From Bacteroidaceae bacterium (lineage in GTDB: Bacteria > Bacteroidota > Bacteroidia > Bacteroidales > Bacteroidaceae): a stretch of 34,334 nt of DNA. Positions 7,969 through 15,469 of this stretch are shown piece by piece. Each line of letters begins with the position of its first letter. The first letter of the stretch is position 1. The position numbers and the translations under genes were made by a program. The notes under the pieces were generated by a model that was not told the DNA's origin, ran no database searches, and saw nothing but the letters and a program-made list of their open reading frames with translations. The stretch lies in contig JAILEU010000095.1 of the NCBI GenBank assembly GCA_024697785.1, positions 1 to 34,334 on the forward strand, read 5' to 3'.

Positions 7969-9705
7969 TTACAGCTTCAGCGTCACGCCGGCAACGGCGC
8001 GGATGCCCTGAGCGGGATAGACTGGGGTGTAGCCGTTATGACGGTTCAAGAGGTTTTCGCCAGAGAGGTAGAGGCTGATCATGCGGCTGAAGGCATAGTC
8101 GGCCTTAAGGCTGAGGTCGGCTACAGAGGGCTGACGCCCGGCAGCAGTAGTATTATAGCGGCGATAGCGGAAGGCTGCATCAGCATGAAGGTTCTGCACG
8201 ATGCGTGTCCTGATGCTGGTATTCCAGTCCATCTGCGGAGCCCACGTCAGCAGCAACGGGTTGTCGTCCACGCCCTGCCATCCGTAGTAGGTGAAGTCGG
8301 TGCCGAAACGGAAGAAGTCTTTCCACTCATACGAGGCATCCGCGCCGGCATGCCACACGCGGGCGTCGTGGTTCACCAATCCGGTGTAGAGCAGCCCATT
8401 CTTCACGCGGGCTGCGGCAAAGAGGGCATTGTCCGTCATGCGGTATCCGCCGCCAAGACCCACATGCAGCCCTTCTGCCACACGGATGCCCATGTGCAGA
8501 CGTGCGTTCAGATAGGTGTAGGCCTTCTGCAGCGGCACGTCGGCTGTCCACCAGGGGGAGAGGCGGTAGAGGTCGCGGAAGGACTGCACGTCGCGTCCGC
8601 CATCGACGACGAGGTCGAGGCGCAGGGGCGCCGAGGGTGTCCACGTGAACTGACAGTTGGGCGACAGCTGCACACGCTGGCTGTCGGTGGGCTGTGCATC
8701 CACATTAAGGCCAATCGCCACACGGCCCTGCCTGCCTTCAATGGCCCAGCTCGGATGGAAGCCAAGGAGATAGTGCGACAGGGTATCGGGAAGATTGGTG
8801 TAGGTGAGGAGGTCGTTCGTCAAGGCCAGATTCAGCTGCCCTGCCTTGGGGAAACGGTAGGAGAAACGAGCGTCCAGCCGGGCGTGGTTTTCGGCATTCG
8901 GCTGCGCGATGCCCTGCCAGGCGCTGTTCTGCCAGCGATGGAACGCCCCGCTGAAGCCCAGCTCAGCGGGAATGCGGCGGAAGGGTGCCGTCAGATACCC
9001 GTCGCCCCCATACCAGAGGCTGTTCAGCAGGTCGGTGACAGCCACAGGCGTCGCTACGAGGTGATTGCGGGTGTAGTAACCGACGTCGGCGCCCAGTCCG
9101 AACCGCGTGCGTCCCTTATGGTGATAGGCGATGCGGGCATCGGTGTCGTATCGGCGGCCGAGCCACGTGCCGCTGTCAGCAGCGAGTGCCGTAAGCCCTT
9201 CGTAGGGGACTGCCCCTTTCCATCCCGAGAGGGAGGCTGAGAGGTCGAGCACATCGTTCTTCCCCAGCGAGGCCCGGTAGAGCCCGAGGACATCCGTGTT
9301 GCCCCGCGTGCCGTAGCCGAGGCGGATGTAGGCAGGCAGCAGGCGCTGTTCGCGCAACGTGACGGTGCCGGAGCCAAAGGGGCTGCGGGCAAGGTTACCC
9401 GGGTCGTGGTTCTCGTCGGCATAGACAACGGCCTCGCGGTGGGTGGCAGGCTGCGGCTCGTCGGGCAGGAACGAACGCTTCTCTGACGATGCCAGCACGG
9501 GGTTATAGACGCTCTCCACCAGCACCGTGCGGCGGATGGTGTCGCCCGCTGCCGTCTGGGCTGCCAGCGCCGACGGCAAGGCCATCAGCAGCGTCAGCAT
9601 GAGCGCCGACGGCAGGGCTTTCGTCCCTTTCACTTCCATATATCTTCTTTTCATCTTCCCTTCCATTCCTTTTCTGTCAGTTGATGTGATACGATTGGTA
9701 ATCAT
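7969..9705 (-). CDS. Outer-membrane beta-barrel protein (TonB-receptor-like barrel without plug)
   Basis: Predicted outer-membrane barrel of unknown function. After a signal sequence (around residues 30-50, ending SALAAQ) comes a short periplasmic part (RTVLVESVYNPVLAS), then about 500 residues of alternating strands rich in Tyr, Trp and Gly (AYIRLGYGTRGNTDVLGLYRA; LSLKADYAFSRMISLYLSGENLLN) ending in GVTLKL. The terminal strands resemble TonB-dependent receptors, but no plug domain is visible. The ATG at 9705 overlaps the upstream TGA in ATGA, so translation is probably coupled. Internal Met codons (9663, 9651, 9636) give more normal signal peptides and may be the true start. Partner of the upstream TPR protein. 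Confidence 0.7.
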   Translation of the reverse strand: MITNRITSTDRKGMEGKMKRRYMEVKGTKALPSALMLTLLMALPSALAAQTAAGDTIRRTVLVESVYNPVLASSEKRSFLPDEPQPATHREAVVYADENHDPGNLARSPFGSGTVTLREQRLLPAYIRLGYGTRGNTDVLGLYRASLGKNDVLDLSASLSGWKGAVPYEGLTALAADSGTWLGRRYDTDARIAYHHKGRTRFGLGADVGYYTRNHLVATPVAVTDLLNSLWYGGDGYLTAPFRRIPAELGFSGAFHRWQNSAWQGIAQPNAENHARLDARFSYRFPKAGQLNLALTNDLLTYTNLPDTLSHYLLGFHPSWAIEGRQGRVAIGLNVDAQPTDSQRVQLSPNCQFTWTPSAPLRLDLVVDGGRDVQSFRDLYRLSPWWTADVPLQKAYTYLNARLHMGIRVAEGLHVGLGGGYRMTDNALFAAARVKNGLLYTGLVNHDARVWHAGADASYEWKDFFRFGTDFTYYGWQGVDDNPLLLTWAPQMDWNTSIRTRIVQNLHADAAFRYRRYNTTAAGRQPSVADLSLKADYAFSRMISLYLSGENLLNRHNGYTPVYPAQGIRAVAGVTLKL

Positions 9706-12700
9706 TGAAGCTTAGCGAGGCGTTCTTCGATGCGTCCGGCAATGTCATCCTTGGCGTCGTAGTTCTGCCGCAGGGAGAGCAGGTATTGCCTGGCCTCCAC
9801 ATCGCGTCCGCTGGCCATATAGACGTCGGCCAGCAGGATGAAGCTGCGTGCCAGCCAATAGGTGTGGGGCGTGCTGACGTTGATGTAGTCCAGCACCTCC
9901 TTCTCGGCATTCTCGGCCTGGGCGGTGTCGAAGTAGAGCTGTGCCAGCAGGTATTTGGCCTCGGCGCCATAGACGGAGCGGGTGTCCTTGGCCAGCACGG
10001 TCAGGTCGGCCTTGGCGGTGTCGTTCTGCCGGCGTGCCAGGCACGCCTTAGCGCGATAGTAGCGCATCTCGATGGCCGTCTCGGGTGCCAGCCCGTTGGC
10101 CTGTACGAAGGTGCCGACCTCGCTGATGACGGTGTCCCAGTCGGAGAGCGCCCACGCCGCCCGGACGCCGAAGGTCTGGGCATGCAGCCGCACGTCGGGA
10201 CGGCTCGTCATCGCCTTCAGGTCCTTGTAGGCCTGCAGGGCGAGGGCGTAGTCCTTGTGGTCGTAGGCCATGTCGCCCACCAGACGTGTGGCCTCCTCCT
10301 GATAGCGGTTGCCACGCATCTCGGCCACCTTGAGCAGGTGGCTGATGGCGCTTTCGTAGTTCTTCTGGTCGCGCAGGATGCATCCCAGATGGTAGTGGGC
10401 ATTCACGGCGTATGCTCCGGCGGGGAACTGCTGCAGGTATCTGTCAAGGGCGTCCTGCGCCTTCTTCGTCTCGCCTCGCATGTAGAGCTGCTCGGCAGCG
10501 GCATAGGTCAGCGAGTCGTGTTCGGTGACCTCCACAGCCACCATGCCCTTGGCCTGCGAGGCGAACTGCACGTAGCTGTCCACCTTGTTCTCCTCGACGT
10601 AGAGCGACTTCAGGTCGCGCATGGCCACGCTGGCCTCTTCGCTGCCGGGATAGGTGGTGATGACGTGCTTATAGGCCGCCTCGGCTTCGGCGGTGCGCCC
10701 GGTCTGATAGTAGAGCAGGGCTATCTCGTTTCCGGCGCTGGGGGCGTAGCTGCAGCGGGGGTAGCGCTCCAGCAGCTGACGGAAGGCGCTCAGAGCCCCG
10801 TCCCACTGTTCAAGCTGCACCAGCGAGCGCCCTTTCTCGAAGAGGGCATCGTCGGCATAGTCCGACGTGGGGAAGTGGCGCAGCAGCTGGTCAAGCGTCG
10901 ATACCTTATCTTTATAGCGGCCCAGCAAGCCCTGCGAGAAGGCCTTCTGATAGATGGCATAGTCGCCGCTTTCGGGGTCGATGGACATCGCCTTGTCGTA
11001 GGCGCTGGCGGCATCGCTGTAGCGCCGTGCCTGGAAGAGGCAGTCGCCCATGCGTCCCCACACGTCAGCACGTGTGGCATTATCGGTCTCGGTAGCCACG
11101 CCCTGTGTGGCAAAGAAACGGTCGAACTGGCGGTAGGCCTCGTTGTAGTTTCCCTGCCGGAAGTAGCAGTATGCCAGTCCGTATCGTGCCAGCAGGGCCG
11201 TGCGTCCGGTGTCGTCCAGAGTGAGGCTACCGCTGTAGTCCTTGCGCGCTCCGGCGTAATTGCCCTTGCGGTAGTGAGCCTCGCCGCGCCACAGCAGCGC
11301 CTCGGCCCGCACCCGCTTGTCGTAGCCCGCCATAGCGATACATTGTGAGAGCAGGTCGATGGCCTTGTCCGTGTCACCCCCCGCGAAGGCCTCGCTGCCG
11401 GCACGGCAGAGCAGCTTCTGGCGGGCCTCCATCAGGGCGGCGTCGGGATGGTTGATTTTGGCGATGGACTGCAGCGCAGCCTCGTAGTTTCGCGTGCTCA
11501 GATAGGTCTCGGCCAGGTAGGCACCTACCTTGGGCGCCCACGCCGAGGTGGGGTATTCGTTCAGGAAGCGTTCGGCTACGGTGACGCCTTCGCCGAAGGC
11601 ACCGCCGCCGCTCTCGTGCAACGCCGCGATGTGGTTGTACATAGCCTGCTGGCGCAAGGCGTCGTCGGCCGTCATGGCCGAAGCGCGCTCGAAGCTCATG
11701 CGGGCGCGGGCCACGTCGCCCGACTTGAGGTACGAGAGTCCGCTGTATAGCTCGGCACATTGGGCTACGGCATCGTCGGCCGTACCAGCCTTATCCACCA
11801 TAGCCAGCACCTCCGGCGCCCGCAGATATTCGCCCGAGTTGTAGTGCGCCAGTCCTAAGCGGAAGAGGGCCTCGCGGCTGGGTTCGTCCGTCTCGGCCAG
11901 CCACTCCTCGAGCTGCAGGGCGCTCTCCACATAGCGTCCCAACCCGAACAGCGCCTCGCCGTGCACACGCTTCAACTCAGTGGAAAATAAGGAGTTCAGG
12001 AGTTCAGGAGTTGCATGGAGTTCAGACAAATGTCCTGTCTGCAGACTCTCGTTAGCGGAACTATTGTCTGAACTCCTGAACTCCTGAACTACTGAACTAC
12101 TGTTAGAGTTGCTTCTTTCCAGCGCCGTCTGATAGTCGCCTTTCTCAAGCGCCACCTCGGCTTTGTAGAAGAGCGCGGCATCGCGCAGGGCAGGCACGTT
12201 CTCCACAGCTGTGAACTCCTCGTCCGCCTCGTCCAGACGGCCGTCGGCATAGTCCGTCCACGCCAGCGCGAAGGCTGCCTCATCGGCATACTTACCGCCC
12301 AGCAGCTGGACCGTGCGCAGCTGCACGCGCGCTTCGTCCATCTGCCCCAGCGTGCTCAGCGCCATACCGTAGGTCACCACCAGGCGCTCGAGCTCATCCG
12401 CAGGCAGAGCCTCCACGTCGATGTCGTCCATCATCTCCGTCATAGCCACGCAGTCGCCACAGGCAAAGTACGCCTCGGCCAGCATGGCCTTCAGACGGTT
12501 CTGGTGGGGAGCGTCGGGATACTCCTTCATGTATCGCCGCAGGGCCGTCACGATGTCGCGCGCCGGCATCCCCGTCTGTTGGCTTCGCCTTTGTCCGTCA
12601 CGACTCGGCCATTCAAGCAAGCTTGATGGCTCTCGCTGCTCCGTCCGTTCCGACGACAGCCACGCTGCCCAGTCGGCATCCATCAGCATACGGTCGCAGA

Positions 12701-12869
12701 ACTGCTTGTACTCCGGCGCTACCGTACGCGGACATTCCAGTCCGATGCGGGCGGGCACGATGGCCCCGTCGTCCACGATGCGCTGAAGCCCGTCCGTCTG
12801 GGCCTGCACGCCGCCGCACAGCAGCGCCGCACACCCCAGCAGAATTATAGTCGTCTTTCTCATTGTCAT
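9702..12869 (-). CDS. Large secreted tetratricopeptide-repeat protein
   Basis: A 1055-residue exported protein built almost wholly of TPR and Sel1-like helices. Signal peptide about residues 1-23 (MRKTTIILLGCAALLCGGVQAQ; ATG at 12863 is an alternative start). TPR motifs recur from about residue 120 to the end, e.g. ALFGLGRYVESALQLEEWL, ARYGLAYCYFRQGNYNEAY, HYHLGCILRDQKNYESAI. It is probably a periplasmic or outer-membrane scaffold for the coupled barrel protein downstream. Two stretches break the TPR pattern: about residues 72-98 and the Asn/Ser-rich 252-296, both encoded by palindromic repeat DNA that keeps the frame. A consensus promoter lies 25 bases upstream. Precise role not recognised. 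Confidence 0.8.
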   Translation of the reverse strand: MTMRKTTIILLGCAALLCGGVQAQTDGLQRIVDDGAIVPARIGLECPRTVAPEYKQFCDRMLMDADWAAWLSSERTEQREPSSLLEWPSRDGQRRSQQTGMPARDIVTALRRYMKEYPDAPHQNRLKAMLAEAYFACGDCVAMTEMMDDIDVEALPADELERLVVTYGMALSTLGQMDEARVQLRTVQLLGGKYADEAAFALAWTDYADGRLDEADEEFTAVENVPALRDAALFYKAEVALEKGDYQTALERSNSNSSSVVQEFRSSDNSSANESLQTGHLSELHATPELLNSLFSTELKRVHGEALFGLGRYVESALQLEEWLAETDEPSREALFRLGLAHYNSGEYLRAPEVLAMVDKAGTADDAVAQCAELYSGLSYLKSGDVARARMSFERASAMTADDALRQQAMYNHIAALHESGGGAFGEGVTVAERFLNEYPTSAWAPKVGAYLAETYLSTRNYEAALQSIAKINHPDAALMEARQKLLCRAGSEAFAGGDTDKAIDLLSQCIAMAGYDKRVRAEALLWRGEAHYRKGNYAGARKDYSGSLTLDDTGRTALLARYGLAYCYFRQGNYNEAYRQFDRFFATQGVATETDNATRADVWGRMGDCLFQARRYSDAASAYDKAMSIDPESGDYAIYQKAFSQGLLGRYKDKVSTLDQLLRHFPTSDYADDALFEKGRSLVQLEQWDGALSAFRQLLERYPRCSYAPSAGNEIALLYYQTGRTAEAEAAYKHVITTYPGSEEASVAMRDLKSLYVEENKVDSYVQFASQAKGMVAVEVTEHDSLTYAAAEQLYMRGETKKAQDALDRYLQQFPAGAYAVNAHYHLGCILRDQKNYESAISHLLKVAEMRGNRYQEEATRLVGDMAYDHKDYALALQAYKDLKAMTSRPDVRLHAQTFGVRAAWALSDWDTVISEVGTFVQANGLAPETAIEMRYYRAKACLARRQNDTAKADLTVLAKDTRSVYGAEAKYLLAQLYFDTAQAENAEKEVLDYINVSTPHTYWLARSFILLADVYMASGRDVEARQYLLSLRQNYDAKDDIAGRIEERLAKLQ
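11982..12115. repeat. In-frame hairpin insertion of 8-bp repeats in the TPR gene
   Basis: The left arm carries GGAGTTCA units (11991-12012 plus one at about 12017-12024). The right arm (12069-12102) carries the complementary TGAACTCC/TGAACTAC units. The two can pair around a loop of about 40 bases. The insert encodes the Ser/Asn-rich residues of about 252-296, unlike the surrounding TPR helices, and the reading frame is kept. Confidence 0.8.
12578..12652. repeat. Second in-frame palindromic insertion in the TPR gene
   Basis: Centred on an interrupted palindrome at 12609-12629 (CCATTCAAGC / GCTTGATGG), flanked by GCTTCGCC and CTGCTCCG-type text. It encodes charged, non-TPR residues of about 72-98. 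It recalls the palindrome-centred block at 23300-23380. Confidence 0.55.
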
Positions 12870-12893
12870 AGTCTGTTAGTACTCTTTTGGCTG

Positions 12894-12925
12894 CGAAGAT
12901 AGTGCATGCCGAGCGATAATGCAAA
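12894..12925 (-). promoter_or_regulatory. Promoter of the TPR/barrel operon
   Basis: Complement of 12894-12901 reads TATCTTCG (-7, one deviation). Exactly 20 bases upstream the complement of 12922-12925 is TTTG (-33). Confidence 0.7.
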
Positions 12926-13022
12926 TTATTTCAATTGAAAAATGAAAAATGAAAGTATATTAAATAAGGTTTAACGTTTAACGCTGCCCCCCTCTTGTAG
13001 GAATAAGCTATCGTCACGCAGA

Positions 13023-13075
13023 AAAGGCCTAATGAAACGTAGGAAAGGCCTAATCAGCCGCAGGAAGGCCTTTTT
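13023..13075. repeat. 21-bp tandem repeat, AAGGCCT family
   Basis: Units at 13023-13043 and 13044-13064, each starting AAAGGCCTAA and ending YRGG, with a partial third from 13065. AGGCCT is a palindrome in each unit. Lies in the non-coding stretch 12870-13582. Confidence 0.75.
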
Positions 13076-13087
13076 GTGAAGTGACAG

Positions 13088-13208
13088 CGTTTAACGTCGT
13101 CAGCGTAGCGTTTAACGTCGTCAGCGTAGCGTTTAACGTTGTCGGCGTAACGTTTAACGTCGTCGGCGTAGCGTTTAACGTTGTGTACATGACGTTTAAT
13201 GCTGCTAC
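13088..13208. repeat. 21-bp tandem repeat, CGTTTAACG family
   Basis: Five full units start at 13088, 13109, 13130, 13151 and 13172, with a sixth partial one at 13193. All begin CGTTTAACG or a near variant; the first four continue with YGTCRGCGTA. Units 1 and 2 are identical, later ones diverge. Because 21 is a multiple of 3, every frame stays open as heptapeptides, which explains the open frames here. Confidence 0.9.
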
Positions 13209-13224
13209 GAAGCCGTCGCGCAGC

Positions 13225-13528
13225 TTTGTGACAATTGTGACAAATGACAGTGCGTTTTCTGCGCACTTCGGAGGCCTGGAAGCAGGGAGGAAAATAGATA
13301 AATATAAGAAAATGAATAAATTAAATTATTATCATATATATATTATCATATACATTTACCCTATTTCTACCCCCCCGAAAACCCTTTACCTTTTCGTTTT
13401 TATGCAAAAGCTTTGAGTTTTGCCGACGAAACTGCCTGCGAAAGCCCTCGGCGTTTTTTCCCCATCTGCCCTCTGAGCCGCCCGAAGCGTGCGCAAAATG
13501 CGCTGTCATTTGTCACAATTGTCACAAA
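13225..13528. repeat. Inverted-repeat element of about 300 bp (MITE-like)
   Basis: The arms 13225-13271 and 13482-13528 are inverted copies. The outermost 26 bp are identical (TTTGTGACAATTGTGACAAA and six more bases); the inner part, GACAG..GCGC..CTTCGG, is similar. The interior is very AT-rich (13286-13365), then GC-rich. No transposase frame lies inside. It may be a non-autonomous element or two inverted copies of a GTGACAA-type site. Confidence 0.6.
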
Positions 13529-13582
13529 TCCATCTGCCCGAACGTTATTTATTACTCAAAACCAATCATTTATATTCACTCC

Positions 13583-14731
13583 TCATTGACTTTTCGGCAC
13601 GAGGGTCAGTCCTCCCCAGACAAAGGAGACGTTGTACCACCAGCCTCCAGCGGAGGAGCTACGGGAGACAATCCGTGTGGCATCGATACGGCATCCGATG
13701 GTGCTCTCCGTATAGCGACAGCCTCCTCCGGCAGCGGGGTACAGCTGAAGTCGACGATGGGTTTTGTATTCGATTTGCATTCCGGCTGATGGCCCTACGG
13801 CGTGTATGCCGCTCGTGCTGACGTCGGCGCTAGAACGTTTTTTGGGAACGACGCCGATGGTGGAGACTCCGATACGGGGAGTGATGCGCCAGTAGTTGCT
13901 GTTACAAATGCTATAGCCGTAGAAGGCTCTCCAGTTCGTCAGGTCGTACGGCTGGTGGTCGTCCCAGTTCTTTTCGGGAAAGGCGGCGAGACTGCTTCCC
14001 GATGCGACATTGCCCTCCAATCCCAACCAATGCCGCCCGTACAATTTCTCGAACGAGATTCCAAAGCCGATGAGCGGGCGCAGATAGGCTCTCAGTTCGG
14101 TTGTCGGGATCAAAGAGAGCAGGTGAATGCCGATGCTCCAAGGAGACTTCCATCGCCGGATGTCAGGCAGGACAGCCGATGCGCTGTCGAGCTGTGAAAG
14201 GGCTTCGCGGGTGAGCCTTTCCATCTCAGCTGTGGTGACCGTATCATTCCCCTGGGCACACAGGCTGTCGAGCAGGGTGGACGCCGCAGAAAACTCCGCG
14301 CCTTTCCTTTGCCAGAGCGAGTGAATGGTCTCTTGGTCAGTTCCCGCCCTATACACGCTGTCGAGTTCGAGCTGGAACAGACGGCGTAGCATCTCCGTAT
14401 GGTCAAACGCCATCTGATGAAAGCGCAGCAGGCGGTCGGTCTGGCTTCCGTTGCGCACCCAGGTGGTCGCGTTATCTAAATAGGTACGCGAGGTGAGGCG
14501 GAGAATGGTCAGATTGCCCGTGCGGACGGTGTCGGTGGCGGTACACATGCCCCAGCTGAGGTACGAGTCGCGGCTGAGCGCAGCGTAGCGGGGCTCCACC
14601 CTGAAGTCGTCCCACGTCAACGCCCCAGCGTCCCAGAAACGTTTGCCCTGGGATTCAGCGTCGTTCTGCCCAAGCGCGGTCACCACGCACAGCAGAAAAG
14701 CCACAGCAAGGGTTGCTCTTTTCATCATCAT
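13583..14731 (-). CDS. Exported protein of unknown function, possibly degenerate DUF922-like
   Basis: Signal peptide (about residues 1-21, ending VTALGQ) and 382 residues. Near the mature N-terminus LTWDDFRVEPRYAA and later LLRFHQMAFDHTEMLRR resemble the layout of DUF922 proteins (predicted zinc peptidases, 'W.DF' then 'HE..HF'), but the would-be HExxH reads HQMAFDH, so catalysis is doubtful. The C-terminal half (SIGIHLLSLIPTTELRAYLRPLIGFGISFEKLYG ff.) has barrel-like strands ending in WWYNVSFVWGGLTLVP, suggesting an outer-membrane location. It follows the 14761 gene by 29 bases and is likely in the same transcript. The DUF922 link is my inference. Confidence 0.6.
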   Translation of the reverse strand: MMMKRATLAVAFLLCVVTALGQNDAESQGKRFWDAGALTWDDFRVEPRYAALSRDSYLSWGMCTATDTVRTGNLTILRLTSRTYLDNATTWVRNGSQTDRLLRFHQMAFDHTEMLRRLFQLELDSVYRAGTDQETIHSLWQRKGAEFSAASTLLDSLCAQGNDTVTTAEMERLTREALSQLDSASAVLPDIRRWKSPWSIGIHLLSLIPTTELRAYLRPLIGFGISFEKLYGRHWLGLEGNVASGSSLAAFPEKNWDDHQPYDLTNWRAFYGYSICNSNYWRITPRIGVSTIGVVPKKRSSADVSTSGIHAVGPSAGMQIEYKTHRRLQLYPAAGGGCRYTESTIGCRIDATRIVSRSSSAGGWWYNVSFVWGGLTLVPKSQ

Positions 14732-14760
14732 GACAAGCCCTGTTCGGGTGGATTTTTCTT

Positions 14761-15393
14761 TCAGATTTTATATCGCAGACCGAGGAGGATGATTCCCTGC
14801 TCGCCGAAGCCAAGGTCGAAGAAGCCGCGGAAGTGGGGACTGCCGAAGTCCATGCCGACAAGCGTCAGATGCCCGTTCAGATGGAGGAAGCTGGCCTGCT
14901 CGTTGCTGCGCGTGTAGTGGCTATAGAGGGTCTGCTCGTGGCGCGACGTGAAGCCGAGGCCCACCTTGGAGTACATGCCGAAATACTGGCGGCGAATCCA
15001 GTCGAACTTCACGGTTGGCATCAGCGACACGTAGCGGTTTTTCATCTCTGCAATCTTCGCACCATTCTTTATCTCGGAAATCGGCGCGCCGTCGGCTATC
15101 TCCGTGGCCACCGGGTTGCCCGTTCCGTAGATGAGCATGCCGCCCACGCCGAGCCACTCCTTGACGCGATAGAAGTATTCCAACGTGAAGGAGTGGAGGT
15201 TGTTGACGCTGTACATCACCCCGTCGTCCCGCCCCACGTCGTTAATCACCCGAACCAAATCGATGAAATTGGACGTGGAGAAGCCTCCCGAGCTGATGCC
15301 CACTTCGTGCTTCGAGTCGGCATAGATGTTCTGTCCGCTTATGCTCACAGTAGCCATCATGGCGGCTACGGCCACAAAAAGATACTTTCTCAT
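14761..15393 (-). CDS. Small outer-membrane beta-barrel protein
   Basis: A 210-residue exported protein. The signal peptide is about residues 1-20 (FVAVAAMMATVSISGQ). Then come barrel-like strands: HEVGISSGGFS, LHSFTLEYFYRVKEWLGVGGML, YFGMYSKVGLGFTSRH, FRGFFDLGFGEQGIILLGLRYKI, with the aromatic-poor but strand-like end LRYKI. It looks like the 8-strand OmpA/OprF-like 'porin family' proteins common in Bacteroidales. It has its own promoter and probably leads a two-gene unit with the 13583 gene. Confidence 0.65.
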   Translation of the reverse strand: MRKYLFVAVAAMMATVSISGQNIYADSKHEVGISSGGFSTSNFIDLVRVINDVGRDDGVMYSVNNLHSFTLEYFYRVKEWLGVGGMLIYGTGNPVATEIADGAPISEIKNGAKIAEMKNRYVSLMPTVKFDWIRRQYFGMYSKVGLGFTSRHEQTLYSHYTRSNEQASFLHLNGHLTLVGMDFGSPHFRGFFDLGFGEQGIILLGLRYKI

Positions 15394-15422
15394 AATACTG
15401 ACGTTTTTAATTGTTTTCGGTG

Positions 15423-15455
15423 CAAATATAGGGAATAAAACATGTTGCCTCCAAA
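15423..15455 (-). promoter_or_regulatory. Promoter of the small barrel gene
   Basis: Complement of 15423-15430 is TATATTTG (perfect -7). After 21 bases the complement of 15452-15455 is TTTG (-33). The block GGGNATAAAA...TTGCCTCCAAAT resembles the BspA promoter at 18171-18203. Confidence 0.75.
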
Positions 15456-15469
15456 TAAATAGTAATGTA

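Noticed and set aside
7876-9240. Rightward open frame of 454 codons
   Set aside because: Antisense to the barrel gene and starting inside the palindromic element; no recognisable protein.
9705-11348. Rightward open frame of 547 codons
   Set aside because: Antisense to the TPR gene; rich in Gly, Val, His and Leu with no domain, signal or promoter. High GC and codon bias keep the frame open.
13088-13208. Possible CRISPR array
   Set aside because: Units are contiguous with no variable spacers and no cas genes are near.
13054-13416. Small open frames on both strands encoding heptapeptide repeats (VKRYADD / AFNVVSV)
   Set aside because: Open only because the tandem unit is 21 bp; both strands are open alike and neither has a ribosome site or family.
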